Shown here: positions 1 to 7,445 of the stretch, piece after piece
Layout of the letters: the number at the start of each line of letters is the position of its first letter
Numbering within the stretch: the first letter of the stretch is position 1
DNA from: CAZRIP01 sp964600165
Lineage (GTDB): Bacteria > Elusimicrobiota > Elusimicrobia > UBA1565 > UBA9628
Length of the DNA stretch: 21,458 bases
Assembly: GCA_964600165.1 (NCBI GenBank)
Contig: CAZRIP010000071.1
Location: 1-21,458, forward strand
Direction: 5' to 3'
Program-made: the position numbers and the translations under genes
The notes under the pieces: model-generated
The model's database searches: none
What the model saw: only the letters and a program-made list of their open reading frames with translations
What the model was told of the DNA's origin: nothing

Positions 1-1
1 G

Positions 2-1249
2 TCCATCGAGGAGCCCGCCGTCCAGCGCGCCGCGCCGCCCGAGCTTTCCGCCGCCCCGACTCCGCTCTCCGCGTCCCCGCCCCTCTCGCCGATCGCGCCC
101 GCGCTCGAAGCGCAGGCGCCTCCAGCTTCGATACCGCCGCTCGCGGCCGCCGCGCGCGCGTCTCAGGCGCCGCTCGCGCCGGTGCGCGAGGCCGAGGCCT
201 CCGGGAAGCTCGCCGACGCCGAGATCTCCGCCGCGCTTTTCGACGGCGCGCGCGCCGCGCAAACCGCGTCGCGGGTCGTGCTCCTCGCTCAGCGCGCCGC
301 GACGCTTCCCGCCCACGTCTGGCCGTTCTCGCGCCTGGCGTCGGCGCTCTCGCACGGCGAGGGCATGGCCGGCCCGACGGCAGGAAGCGCAGCGAGCACG
401 ACGCGCGAGATCGCCCGCTCCCACGGCGTCGGCGCCGTCGTCGGCCGCCTTTCCTGGGAGCTGCACGACGCCTGGTCGGTGCGCGGAGCCGTGCGCTCGT
501 ACCTCGGGCTCGTCGACGAGTTGGCCGAGGCGAAGAAGCGCGACCCGAAGCTCGACGTCGCGATCACGCTGGACGTCGAGGCGCTCGGGGCGCAGCTCGA
601 CGGCCTCCCTCTGGCGGAGCGCGAGCGCGTCGCCGCCGCGAACGCGCGGCGCATCGCCCTCAAGGCCCGCGAGGCCGGCATCCCGGTCGAGTTCGACGTC
701 GGCGCGTCCGCCGCGCTGCCGGTCCTCTTGAGCGTAGCGCGCTCCGTAGTCTTAGAGCTCGGCATGCCCGTGCGCCTGGCGGTGGCGGCGCGCTACGCGG
801 TCTCGGAGGCCGTCTTGCGCGCCTGGGCGGCGCTCGCCCGCCGCATGGGCCTGACGCTCGGCGTGCGCCTGGTCAAAGGCTCGTTCATCGAGGGCGACAG
901 CCTCGGAGCGCAGAACTTCCGGCGCCCGCTGCTCGAGCAGTACAAGCGCCTCGTCACCGAGGCGCTGCGCCAAGGCGACGCGCTCGACGTCGCCGTCGCC
1001 ACGCAAAACGAGGAGATCTGGCGGCACGCGCGCGCGGAGGCCGCGCGCCTGGGCGCGCGCTACTCCGTCCAGACGATCCGCGGCGTCAACGAGCCGCTCC
1101 AACAGAAGATGCGCGCCGAGGGCGCGGTCTCGCGCGAGTACGTCTCTTACGGCCTCGATACGCCGGTCATGGGCCTCATGGAGATGTGGACGAATTGGCG
1201 CCAGAAGCGCGCCTTGCGCCGGCGTTTCCCGAACGCCGAGATCGACTGA
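2..1249 (+). CDS. Proline dehydrogenase-like protein, 5' truncated by window edge
   Basis: The reading frame is open from the window edge to a TGA at 1247-1249, so the true start lies upstream; the first possible internal start is GTG at 182. The visible part is about 415 residues. The first 60 are Pro/Ala-rich, like a linker or exposed stretch. The rest resembles the TIM barrel of the Pro_dh family, which oxidises proline to pyrroline-5-carboxylate with FAD. Family-like blocks are ITLDVEALGA, VRLVKGSF, VAVATQNEEIW and a YSVQTIRG...REYVSYG segment in the correct order. The Lys of the VKG block is present. The C-terminal RRLxEN-type motif, whose arginines hold the proline carboxylate in characterised enzymes, is not recognisable; the protein ends in a basic tail (KRALRRRF). 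No aldehyde dehydrogenase module follows, so it is not a full PutA. Fold assignment is fairly secure; activity on proline is uncertain. Confidence 0.7.
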   Translation, partial: SIEEPAVQRAAPPELSAAPTPLSASPPLSPIAPALEAQAPPASIPPLAAAARASQAPLAPVREAEASGKLADAEISAALFDGARAAQTASRVVLLAQRAATLPAHVWPFSRLASALSHGEGMAGPTAGSAASTTREIARSHGVGAVVGRLSWELHDAWSVRGAVRSYLGLVDELAEAKKRDPKLDVAITLDVEALGAQLDGLPLAERERVAAANARRIALKAREAGIPVEFDVGASAALPVLLSVARSVVLELGMPVRLAVAARYAVSEAVLRAWAALARRMGLTLGVRLVKGSFIEGDSLGAQNFRRPLLEQYKRLVTEALRQGDALDVAVATQNEEIWRHARAEAARLGARYSVQTIRGVNEPLQQKMRAEGAVSREYVSYGLDTPVMGLMEMWTNWRQKRALRRRFPNAEID

Positions 1250-1280
1250 CCTGAAATCTTCCTTAAAACCCGGTCGGGGC

Positions 1281-1311
1281 TTGTCATTTCCGTCTCAGAA
1301 TCTGGTATCTT
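1281..1311 (+). promoter_or_regulatory. Putative promoter of the 1319-2877 unit (extended -10)
   Basis: TTGTCA at 1281-1286 and TATCTT at 1306-1311 are separated by 19 nt. A TG one base before the -10 (1303-1304) makes it an extended -10, which tolerates the long spacer. The -10 ends 7 nt before the ATG at 1319, so the predicted transcript has essentially no 5' leader and no ribosome site. Confidence 0.5.
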
Positions 1312-1318
1312 TTCCGCC

Positions 1319-2485
1319 ATGCACGGGTTGCTTCTCGCCGCCTCCATGCTCGCCGGCTCGCCGTTCGCGCAGCCGCCCGCGGCTCCCGCGGCGGTCACCT
1401 TCACGGGCCAAAAGAAAGAAACGGTCCGCGCGCTGCGCGCCTGGTTCATGGACGACGAGAGCAAGGTGAGCGAGCCGCCGATCTCTTTTTCCTCGGCCGA
1501 CGCCCGAGAACAAGTCGCCCAGGTCGCCGCCCTCCAGGACCTCGCCGAGCAGATCCGCTTCCTTAAAAAGGGCAGGACGCCCAGTCTCGACGATTGGCAG
1601 CAATACTCGGACATGGCGGCGCTCGTCGCGCGGCGCCTCGACATCAAGCCCGTGGAAGCGGCGATCCCGATCTATCGCGGCCGCCTGCGCGCCGACGACG
1701 ACCCGATGTCGCCCGCCGAGAAGCTCGTCCACGACGACCTCGTCTCGGAAGACAAGAACGCCGGCGTCGCCAAGCGCTACCTTTTCATCGCCGACCTCAT
1801 CGGCACGCCGATGCCCGATTGGGAGCCGCCGCGCCGCCGGACGGTCATCGTGCGGACCAAGAAGGGCAAGAAGATCAAGAAGGTCATCGAGCCGCCGGAG
1901 CTGGCGCCCCCGCCCACGGCCGAGAGCGTCATCGCGAGGATCGACTGGGATAAGGCCGACGAGCTGGCCGAGGTGGCCGACGACAACGCGCGCGGCTGGG
2001 ACCGCAGGCCCAAGGAGTCGCTGCGGCGCTACCGCCGGCGGCTTCGCACGCTGCGCGCGCATTGCTACGAATGGGTCCGGCGCGACATGACGGCCCTCGG
2101 CATCTGGGACACCAACCTATTCCGCGGCTACGTGCCGCCCACGCGGCGCGACCGCAAGCGACCGATCCGCGCGGCCAGCTTCGCGCTCGCGATGGCGAAG
2201 ATCACGGCCTCGGAGAAGCTCTCGGCGAAGACGACTTTAAGGGAATTGAACCCCCGCGTAGACCCCCTCGTGCGCGGCGCGATCCTCGTCTTCAGCCCCA
2301 AGGTCTGCGACTATTCCCCGCGCGACGGCCATATCGAGATCATCACGTCGGTCGAGCCGCTGCAGGCGGCGAGCTACAAGTTCCATCCCGTCAAGCCCGA
2401 ATGCCTGGTCAAGGCGGCCAACGAGAACAAGGTGCACGTCTACGTGCCGCTGCTCTCGTCCGCCGAGGCCGTCGGCGGCCGGTGA
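1319..2485 (+). CDS. Putative secreted protein with CHAP/NlpC-P60-like C-terminal domain
   Basis: 388 residues. The N-terminus is a short hydrophobic segment (MHGLLLAASMLAG) followed by a Pro/Ala stretch, suggesting export although it lacks the usual basic N-region. The middle (about 30-240) is charged, with a very basic patch (KKGKKIKK) around 180-189. The C-terminal part (about 240-350) has the layout of papain-fold cell-wall peptidases: a Cys early in the domain (C249 in AHCYEWV), then a GAILVF strand, then a His in DGHIEIIT (H338). In CHAP and NlpC/P60 enzymes such a Cys/His pair cuts peptidoglycan peptides or cross-bridges. The family call rests on this spacing and strand pattern, not on strong identity. 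ATG 1319 is chosen because it sits just after the promoter; ATG 1346 is an alternative. The stop overlaps the next gene's GTG. Confidence 0.55.
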   Translation: MHGLLLAASMLAGSPFAQPPAAPAAVTFTGQKKETVRALRAWFMDDESKVSEPPISFSSADAREQVAQVAALQDLAEQIRFLKKGRTPSLDDWQQYSDMAALVARRLDIKPVEAAIPIYRGRLRADDDPMSPAEKLVHDDLVSEDKNAGVAKRYLFIADLIGTPMPDWEPPRRRTVIVRTKKGKKIKKVIEPPELAPPPTAESVIARIDWDKADELAEVADDNARGWDRRPKESLRRYRRRLRTLRAHCYEWVRRDMTALGIWDTNLFRGYVPPTRRDRKRPIRAASFALAMAKITASEKLSAKTTLRELNPRVDPLVRGAILVFSPKVCDYSPRDGHIEIITSVEPLQAASYKFHPVKPECLVKAANENKVHVYVPLLSSAEAVGGR

Positions 2486-2877
2486 AGATCCGGACGTTCG
2501 GCGTCGGCACGTTCGACGGCGCCGTCAAGCGCGCCACCAAGGACACCCAGGCCATCGCGCGCGCGCTGCGCGAGCTCATCGCCGACGTCCTGCCCGGCGT
2601 GACCGAGGTGCCTTGGGAGACGCAAGGAAACGTCGGCTACGGCGTGGGCCCGAAGAAGAGCTCCGAGCAATTCTGCTACATCATGCCCTTCGCGACCCAC
2701 GTGAACCTGGGTTTCTACTACGGCGCGCAGCTCGACGACCCGGCCGGACTGCTCGAGGGCTCGGGCAAGGGCTTGCGCCACGTGAAGGTCCGGTCAGTTT
2801 CTGAAGTCAAAAAGCCCGCGCTGCGCAAGCTCATCGCCGCGGCGACCAAGCGCCTTCCCAAGCTCAAGAAGTCTTAG
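2482..2877 (+). CDS. DUF1801 domain protein
   Basis: 131 residues from a GTG at 2482 whose TG is shared with the TGA of the upstream gene (GTGA overlap), so translation is probably coupled. The frame stays open upstream, but that part is a shadow of the previous gene. The sequence matches the DUF1801 (YdhG-like) pattern: an N-terminal helix containing ALRELIADVLPG, then a beta-rich core with CYIMPFATHVNLGFYYG, then LLEGSGKGLRHVKV, and a basic C-terminus. The family is small, soluble and of unknown biochemical role. There is no signal peptide, so it is cytoplasmic, unlike its operon partner. The stop TAG (2875-2877) overlaps the stop of the convergent gene. Confidence 0.75.
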   Translation: MKIRTFGVGTFDGAVKRATKDTQAIARALRELIADVLPGVTEVPWETQGNVGYGVGPKKSSEQFCYIMPFATHVNLGFYYGAQLDDPAGLLEGSGKGLRHVKVRSVSEVKKPALRKLIAAATKRLPKLKKS

Positions 2878-3761
2878 TCGCCCGCCGGGGGCGTGCCGAA
2901 CTCGACGATCTGGTAGCCCACGTTGCCGTCGTTGAGCGGCACGTAGGACACGTAGAACCACGGGTAGCCGTAGGTCGGCGCGCCGACGCCGTCGTGCGCC
3001 GGCTGGAACTCCCCGCCCGCGTAGATGCCGCCGAGCGCGTTCATCTGATCGACGACGCCCTGGCCGCTCTTTCCATCGGCGCCGGCCTGTCCGGTGGAGA
3101 GATAGGAGCGCAGTTGGCTTTCGACGTTGCCGCTCCATGGGTGGTCGAACTCGACGGGGCCGTTGTTGGTGCCGGGAGTCGTGGGCGTGCCCGGAGTCGT
3201 CGGCGTGCCAGGCGTACCGGGCGTCGTCGGCGTGCCGGGCGTCGTCGGCGCGCCCGGAGTCGTCGGCGTCGTGCCGTTGGACGGCGGGTGGACTTGCCCG
3301 CTCGGGCCGCCGCACGGGTTGCCGGGTTTCACGTAGCCGTCGGTGCCGCCCCAAATGAACTCGCCTTTCGAGCCGGGAATCGCGCCGTTGGGATCGCCGT
3401 GTCCCGGAGGCGCGGTATGGACGTACTCGTCCTCGTACATGATCGTCTGGCCGTCGTCGGCCCAATATTCGCAGGGATGCATCTTGTTGAGGCCCGTCGC
3501 GGCGGCCGGGGCCCAGTTCACGTCGTTGGGGTCGACGTGGTTGAGGACGAGGTAGTTGTAAATGTCGTATTTCGGCGTGCCTTGCCCGCCGTTCGGGTGA
3601 TCTTGCGGGCTCCAACCCACGAACATGATCCCGTTGACGAAGTTGGCGCCCGCGCCCAGGTAGCCCGCGGGATTGTCCCCCCAAGGCGGATCGTCGGCCG
3701 ACGCCGGAACCGCGTAGCCGAGACAAGCCGCCAAGACGAGAAGGCAAAAAGCGTTTTTCAT
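2874..3761 (-). CDS. Secreted protein with Thr-Pro-Gly repeat linker, function unknown
   Basis: 295 residues. Residues 1-22 form a clear signal peptide (MKNAFCLLVLAACLGYAVPASA, cleavage after ASA). An N-terminal domain rich in Trp, Tyr, Asn and Gly (to about residue 150) is joined to a C-terminal domain of about 95 residues by a low-complexity linker of repeated TTPG/TPGTP units. The C-terminal domain contains GVVDQMNALGGIYAGGEF and a YGYPWFYVSYVPL stretch. I recognise no known family. The start at 3761 is preferred because a promoter lies directly upstream; an upstream in-frame TTG (3797) would overlap the -35 box. A GAGGAG abuts the ATG with no spacing, too close for a normal ribosome site. 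The gene is convergent with the DUF1801 gene and probably monocistronic. Two globular parts joined by a Pro-rich stalk suggest a cell-surface or periplasmic role. Confidence 0.8.
   Translation of the reverse strand: MKNAFCLLVLAACLGYAVPASADDPPWGDNPAGYLGAGANFVNGIMFVGWSPQDHPNGGQGTPKYDIYNYLVLNHVDPNDVNWAPAAATGLNKMHPCEYWADDGQTIMYEDEYVHTAPPGHGDPNGAIPGSKGEFIWGGTDGYVKPGNPCGGPSGQVHPPSNGTTPTTPGAPTTPGTPTTPGTPGTPTTPGTPTTPGTNNGPVEFDHPWSGNVESQLRSYLSTGQAGADGKSGQGVVDQMNALGGIYAGGEFQPAHDGVGAPTYGYPWFYVSYVPLNDGNVGYQIVEFGTPPAGD
3171..3270 (-). repeat. Tandem Thr-Pro-Gly coding repeat
   Basis: An imperfect short tandem repeat within the secreted protein gene; the plus strand shows recurring units such as GTCGTCGGCGTGCCGGGC. 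It encodes TTPGTP/TPG units with one GAP variant. Repeat length may vary between strains through slippage. Confidence 0.8.
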
Positions 3762-3768
3762 CTCCTCA

Positions 3769-3797
3769 AGGATGACGCCGGAACCCCGCAAAGTCAA
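3769..3797 (-). promoter_or_regulatory. Putative promoter of the Thr-Pro-Gly repeat protein gene
   Basis: On the minus strand, TTGACT (3797-3792) and CATCCT (3774-3769) are separated by 17 nt. The -10 ends 7 nt before the ATG at 3761. The -10 is weak (CATCCT) but spacing is ideal, and the position relative to the start matches other genes in the window. Confidence 0.45.
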
Positions 3798-3824
3798 GAC
3801 GGCGGGACGAATTTTATTCGGATT

Positions 3825-4508
3825 TTACCGCAGCGACTCGACGAGCTTTTGGAGCTTGAGCGCTCCGCCGGCGCGGATCACCGGGCCGTGCCCGCAGCAG
3901 AGCACGTCGCAGTCGAGCGCCGACAACCGCCGCGCCGAGGAGAGCGCGGCGGCATGGTCATCGTTATAAAGGGAAGGCGACAAGGACAGCTTGTCGCCGC
4001 GATTGGCCAGCGCGTCGCCGCAGATCAGGATCTTTTCCGTCGGCTGAAAAAGCGACAGGGACCCCGCCGTATGCCCGGGCGTGTGCAGGACCTGCCATTG
4101 CGGCAGCGCGCGCAGGGTCTGCCCTTGCTGGAGAGGCACGAGCACCTCGAGCGGCCGGTAAGGAAACCACATCGAGCAGAGGTAGCGCCCGACGCGGCGG
4201 ATCAGCGGTTCTTTCACGATCGCGCCCTTGATCGCCGGCGCGTCGTCCGGATGCGCGTAGACTTTCACGCGCTTACGGTCGAGCAGGATCGCCGCTCCGC
4301 CGACGTGGTCGAAGTGCGCGTGAGTGATCAGCACTTGCTCCAGGTCTTGAAGCGAGAAACCGCCGCGCTCGATCTCGTCGCCCAAGGCGTCGGCCGCGCG
4401 AGAATGGCCGGTGTCGACCAAGGTCAGGCCGCGCGGGCCTTCGATCAGGTAGGCGTTGACCCAGCCCGCGGCCTCGAGCAGATAGAGGCCTTTGCGCACG
4501 CGCTGCAT
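3825..4508 (-). CDS. Metallo-beta-lactamase-fold hydrolase
   Basis: 227 residues, cytoplasmic (no signal peptide). The diagnostic MBL-fold metal motifs are all present: THAHFDH (62-68), HTPGHTAGS (142-150), CGDAL with the bridging Asp (about 165), and the last His in GHG (206-208). This is a complete two-metal site of the glyoxalase II-like branch. The substrate cannot be told from sequence; such proteins hydrolyse thioesters, lactones, phosphodiesters or related bonds. The ATG shares its A with the TGA of the cyclophilin gene, so it is translationally coupled and is the last gene of the eight-gene run. No clear intrinsic terminator follows; only a weak CGAAT/ATTCG hairpin without a U-run lies at 3808-3820. 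Confidence 0.88.
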   Translation of the reverse strand: MQRVRKGLYLLEAAGWVNAYLIEGPRGLTLVDTGHSRAADALGDEIERGGFSLQDLEQVLITHAHFDHVGGAAILLDRKRVKVYAHPDDAPAIKGAIVKEPLIRRVGRYLCSMWFPYRPLEVLVPLQQGQTLRALPQWQVLHTPGHTAGSLSLFQPTEKILICGDALANRGDKLSLSPSLYNDDHAAALSSARRLSALDCDVLCCGHGPVIRAGGALKLQKLVESLR

Positions 4509-5080
4509 CAGCGCCCCTCGACGACGACCCTTTCCAAATAAACGGCCCGCAGCGGCTTGTCGCGACCGAAACTCTCGTCGCGCGGCACGGAAGCGATCGC
4601 CTTCGCGACGTCGAGCCCCGAGACGACTTCGCCGAAGATCGCGTGCTTGCCGTCCAAGTCCGGCTGCGGCGAGAGCGTGATGAAGAACTGGGAAGCTCCG
4701 CTGTTCGGACCGAAGTTCGCCATGCCGACGAGCCCCGCGCGGTCGAAGCGCCCGAGCGCGCCTTTCTCGTCTTCGATCGCGAAGCCCACGTCGCCCGAGC
4801 CGTCGCCGGCCGGATCGCCGGTCTGGATATAAAAGCTGGGAACGACCCTATGGAATGTCAGGCCGTCGTAGAGCGGCGCTCGTTTTCGCTTGCCGTCCCG
4901 CGGGTCGAGCCACTCTTTCTCGCCTTTCGCGAGCGCGAGGAAGTTCGCCGACGTCCTCGGAGCGGTCTTATCGTAGAGCACGAACTTTATGTCGCCCATC
5001 GAGGTCTTGAGCGTCACGGCCGGCCCTTCGCGCGCGCAGCCAGAAAGCGCGAGCAGGGCGGCGGCGAGCGCGGCTCTCAC
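4508..5080 (-). CDS. Cyclophilin-type peptidyl-prolyl cis-trans isomerase, lipoprotein
   Basis: 190 residues. The first 15 residues form a lipoprotein signal with lipobox LSGC (Cys15), so the mature protein should be membrane-anchored outside the cytoplasm. The body is a cyclophilin domain: TSMGDIKFVLYDKTAPRT at the start, FHRVV (76-80) with the catalytic Arg, IQTGDP, GASQFFIT (128-135) and DGKHAIFGEV. It catalyses prolyl isomerisation during folding of exported proteins. The start is a GTG overlapping the TGA of the epimerase gene (GTGA), so translation is coupled. Several secreted products in this window are proline-rich, which makes an envelope prolyl isomerase a plausible helper, but that is inference. 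Confidence 0.9.
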   Translation of the reverse strand: MRAALAAALLALSGCAREGPAVTLKTSMGDIKFVLYDKTAPRTSANFLALAKGEKEWLDPRDGKRKRAPLYDGLTFHRVVPSFYIQTGDPAGDGSGDVGFAIEDEKGALGRFDRAGLVGMANFGPNSGASQFFITLSPQPDLDGKHAIFGEVVSGLDVAKAIASVPRDESFGRDKPLRAVYLERVVVEGR

Positions 5081-5805
5081 GGCTTCAGGAGCCCCGCGGG
5101 ATAGCCGATCGAAAGGACCTTGAGCTTGCCCACGCTGCGCGCCGCGTGCGGCGTGACGAGGCCGCGCTTGGGCAGGCCGAGCGCGAGGGTCTCGGCCGCG
5201 GTCACGAACACACCCGAGTGATATCCCGTGTCCGGGTGGATCCCCGACGGTATATCGACGGCGAGGATGGGCTTCTTCGAGCGCGTGAGCGCCTGGATCA
5301 TGTGATGGATCGCGCCCGCGGGCTTGCCCGAGGAGCCCGTGCCGAGCAGCGCGTCGAGCGCGACGTCGGCGGGCGCCAACGCGGCCTCGACGCCGGATTC
5401 CGGCCCCGCCGGCTTGACGGCGACGCCGGCTTCCTCGGCTTTCTTCAAGTTGACGCGCACGAGCTCCGGGTACTCGCCGCCGCCGGCCGGTCCTTCTTTC
5501 CTCGGCGGGCAGATGAAGACGGAGACGTCGGCGCCGTCGAGCTTCAAATGCCGCGCGGCAACGAGGCCGTCGCCGCCGTTGGCGCCGCGGCCGCAGCAGA
5601 CGACGATCTTCGCTTGAGAAACGGGCTTGCCTTGGCCTTTCAGGAACTCGACGGCCGCGGCCGCCACGGCCTCGCCGGCGTTCTCCATCAGAGTCAGCGC
5701 CGGAACGCCGAAGCGGCGCGTGGCGAGCTCGTCGAGCTCGCGCATGCGCGCCGAGGTGACGACGGGCAGCCCCTCGAAGAGATCGGGGATCGGGGCTTTG
5801 CTCAC
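5077..5805 (-). CDS. nnrE: NAD(P)H-hydrate epimerase (YjeF N-terminal domain)
   Basis: 242 residues, cytoplasmic. The YjeF_N domain is recognisable throughout: SARMRELDELATRRFGVPA at the start, MENAGEAV, the nucleotide-binding loop GRGANGGDG (72-80), DALLGTG (151-157) and VDIPSG (183-188). It interconverts the R and S forms of hydrated NAD(P)H so the dehydratase can repair them. In many bacteria epimerase and dehydratase are fused; here the protein ends after the epimerase domain and no dehydratase gene is in the window. The start is a GTG 7 nt after the stop of the Yip1-like gene. An AGGAG overlapping that stop (TAGGAG) serves as the ribosome site, with a short 4-nt spacing. The 3' end overlaps the cyclophilin start. 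Confidence 0.9.
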   Translation of the reverse strand: MSKAPIPDLFEGLPVVTSARMRELDELATRRFGVPALTLMENAGEAVAAAAVEFLKGQGKPVSQAKIVVCCGRGANGGDGLVAARHLKLDGADVSVFICPPRKEGPAGGGEYPELVRVNLKKAEEAGVAVKPAGPESGVEAALAPADVALDALLGTGSSGKPAGAIHHMIQALTRSKKPILAVDIPSGIHPDTGYHSGVFVTAAETLALGLPKRGLVTPHAARSVGKLKVLSIGYPAGLLKP

Positions 5806-5812
5806 GCGGCTC

Positions 5813-6391
5813 CTAGCGGACCGTGTGCAGGACCTTCATCACGAGGTCGGCCACGGCCAGGGAGACGACGACGAGCGTCCCCGCGACGATGACGATGTAA
5901 GGGAGGCTGATGCTCGTCCACGCGCGCCCGGGCGTTACGTGATAAGCGTCCTGGATGCCGCGCACCTTCAAGACGACGGCGTACAAGCCCACGGCGAGGA
6001 AGACGACCGTCACGAACCACGAGGAGCCCGACGAGAAGGCGCGCGCGATCAACAACAGAGGGATCGCCAAGGCCCAGACGAGATCCGCCATGCCGAACAG
6101 CACGAAGAGCGCCGAAACGCTGCCCGCCGCGCCGCCCATCTCGAGGACGCTGTGGACGACGGCGGCGAGCAAAAAACCCGCGCCGACCTTCCAGATCAGC
6201 GACATCAGGCAGGCCGCCCACGAGAACGAAAAAAGCGTGAGACGGTCGGCCAAGCCCTGCGCCACGAAGACGCTCGCCCCGCCGATCATGAAGCAGAGCA
6301 CGCCGAGCGCGACCGGCTTGCGCTCGACGATGGCGCCCGTCGCCTTGACGTGGTCCTCGAAGTAGTCGAAGAGCAGCTCGACGGAGTTCAT
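5813..6391 (-). CDS. Yip1-family integral membrane protein
   Basis: 192 residues with about five hydrophobic segments: near 28-45, 55-80, 90-115, 122-142 and 165-185. The segment VLKVRGIQDAYHVTPGRAW between the fourth and fifth helices is typical of bacterial Yip1-domain proteins, whose role is poorly defined. A cytoplasmic N-terminal amphipathic stretch (SVELLFDYFEDHVKATG) also fits. The ATG lies one base after the TGA of sppA (TGAGATG), so the two are translated together. No catalytic residues are evident; it may be a membrane scaffold or partner of SppA. Family confidence is moderate. Confidence 0.7.
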   Translation of the reverse strand: MNSVELLFDYFEDHVKATGAIVERKPVALGVLCFMIGGASVFVAQGLADRLTLFSFSWAACLMSLIWKVGAGFLLAAVVHSVLEMGGAAGSVSALFVLFGMADLVWALAIPLLLIARAFSSGSSWFVTVVFLAVGLYAVVLKVRGIQDAYHVTPGRAWTSISLPYIVIVAGTLVVVSLAVADLVMKVLHTVR

Positions 6392-6392
6392 C

Positions 6393-7433
6393 TCAGCGCC
6401 AGCCTTCCCAGCGGTACTCGAGCGCCGAATGCGACTGCGGCAGCAATCGATCGGCGAGCGTCGGGGCCTGACCCGTGATCATCCCGTCGAACCGCGAGTC
6501 GAGCATGTCGAAGAGATCCGAGAAGCTCTGCGCCTCGCGGCGCACCTTCGGGCGGCCCTGTATGCCGCCGAGCTGGCCCGCGAGCTCGATCGCGTCCGTC
6601 GAGTCGCCGAGCTTGTCGACGAGCTTGTCGGTGAGCGCCTGGTTGCCGGAATAGATGCTTCCGTCGGCGAGCTCGCGCACGCGCGACTCCGGCAGTTGAC
6701 GCCCCTGCGCGACGGCCGCCACGAACTGGCCGTAGGCGTCCATGATGAGGTTCTGCAGCAGCTTGCGCTCCTCGGGCGTCATCTCGCGCGCGGGCGAGCC
6801 GATGTCCTTGTGCTTGCCGGACTTGATCGGGTCCACTTTGTAGCCGATCTTGCCGAAGAGGCCCTGCAGGTTGTTGACGTTGAAGATGACGCCGATCGAG
6901 CCGGTGAGCGTGCCTGGGTGCGCGACGATGCGGTCGCACGCGGAGGCGATGTAGTAGCCGCCGGAGGCCGCGACGTCGTCGAAGAGCGCGACGACCGGGA
7001 TATGCTTCTCCTTGCGCACGCGCTGGATCTGCATATAGAGCTCTTGGATCGCCCCGACGCTCCCGCCGGGAGAGTTGATGTCGAGCACAATCGCCTTGAC
7101 GCCCTTGGTCTCGGCCATCTGCTTGATCTTGCGCGCCCACTGCTCCGAGCCCTTCTCCCAGGGCTTGCCGCTCTCGGACTCGGTGATGACGCCGTGGATC
7201 GGGACCCAGCCGACGGTGTCCTGCTCGCCCATCGAGGCGAGGAAGCCCTTGCCCGTCTCGCCCTTTTTCTTCGACGGCGGGGCGTACTGGCCGCGGATCA
7301 CGATCACGCAGGCGGCGAGCAGCGAGGCCGCGTAGAGGCCGATCAGCGTGCCCATCAGTCTTCGCTTGACCCTTCGGGCTCCGGGCGCGTGTTCAACGAC
7401 GGGCTGCGGGGTCGGCGGCGTCATGTCATCCAT
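6393..7433 (-). CDS. sppA: Signal peptide peptidase SppA, S49 family
   Basis: 346 residues of the short, single-domain type. A proline-rich cytoplasmic head is followed by one transmembrane helix (about 27-46), placing the protease domain outside the cytoplasm. S49 motifs are clear: VLDINSPGGSVGA (the oxyanion region), DDVAASGGYYIA with nucleophile Ser157, GTLTGSIGVI, and the Lys-bearing segment IKSGKHKDIGSP (Lys204-209) that supplies the general base. It degrades cleaved signal peptides in the membrane. AAGGA lies 8 nt before the ATG at 7433. The gene follows the GGDEF gene by 12 nt and overlaps closely with the Yip1-like gene downstream. Confidence 0.92.
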   Translation of the reverse strand: MDDMTPPTPQPVVEHAPGARRVKRRLMGTLIGLYAASLLAACVIVIRGQYAPPSKKKGETGKGFLASMGEQDTVGWVPIHGVITESESGKPWEKGSEQWARKIKQMAETKGVKAIVLDINSPGGSVGAIQELYMQIQRVRKEKHIPVVALFDDVAASGGYYIASACDRIVAHPGTLTGSIGVIFNVNNLQGLFGKIGYKVDPIKSGKHKDIGSPAREMTPEERKLLQNLIMDAYGQFVAAVAQGRQLPESRVRELADGSIYSGNQALTDKLVDKLGDSTDAIELAGQLGGIQGRPKVRREAQSFSDLFDMLDSRFDGMITGQAPTLADRLLPQSHSALEYRWEGWR

Positions 7434-7445
7434 GGTCGTGGTCCT

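Noticed and set aside
3808..3820. CGAATTTTATTCG hairpin as terminator of the eight-gene run
   Set aside because: Only 5 bp with a 3-nt loop and no U-run in the minus direction; too weak to claim.
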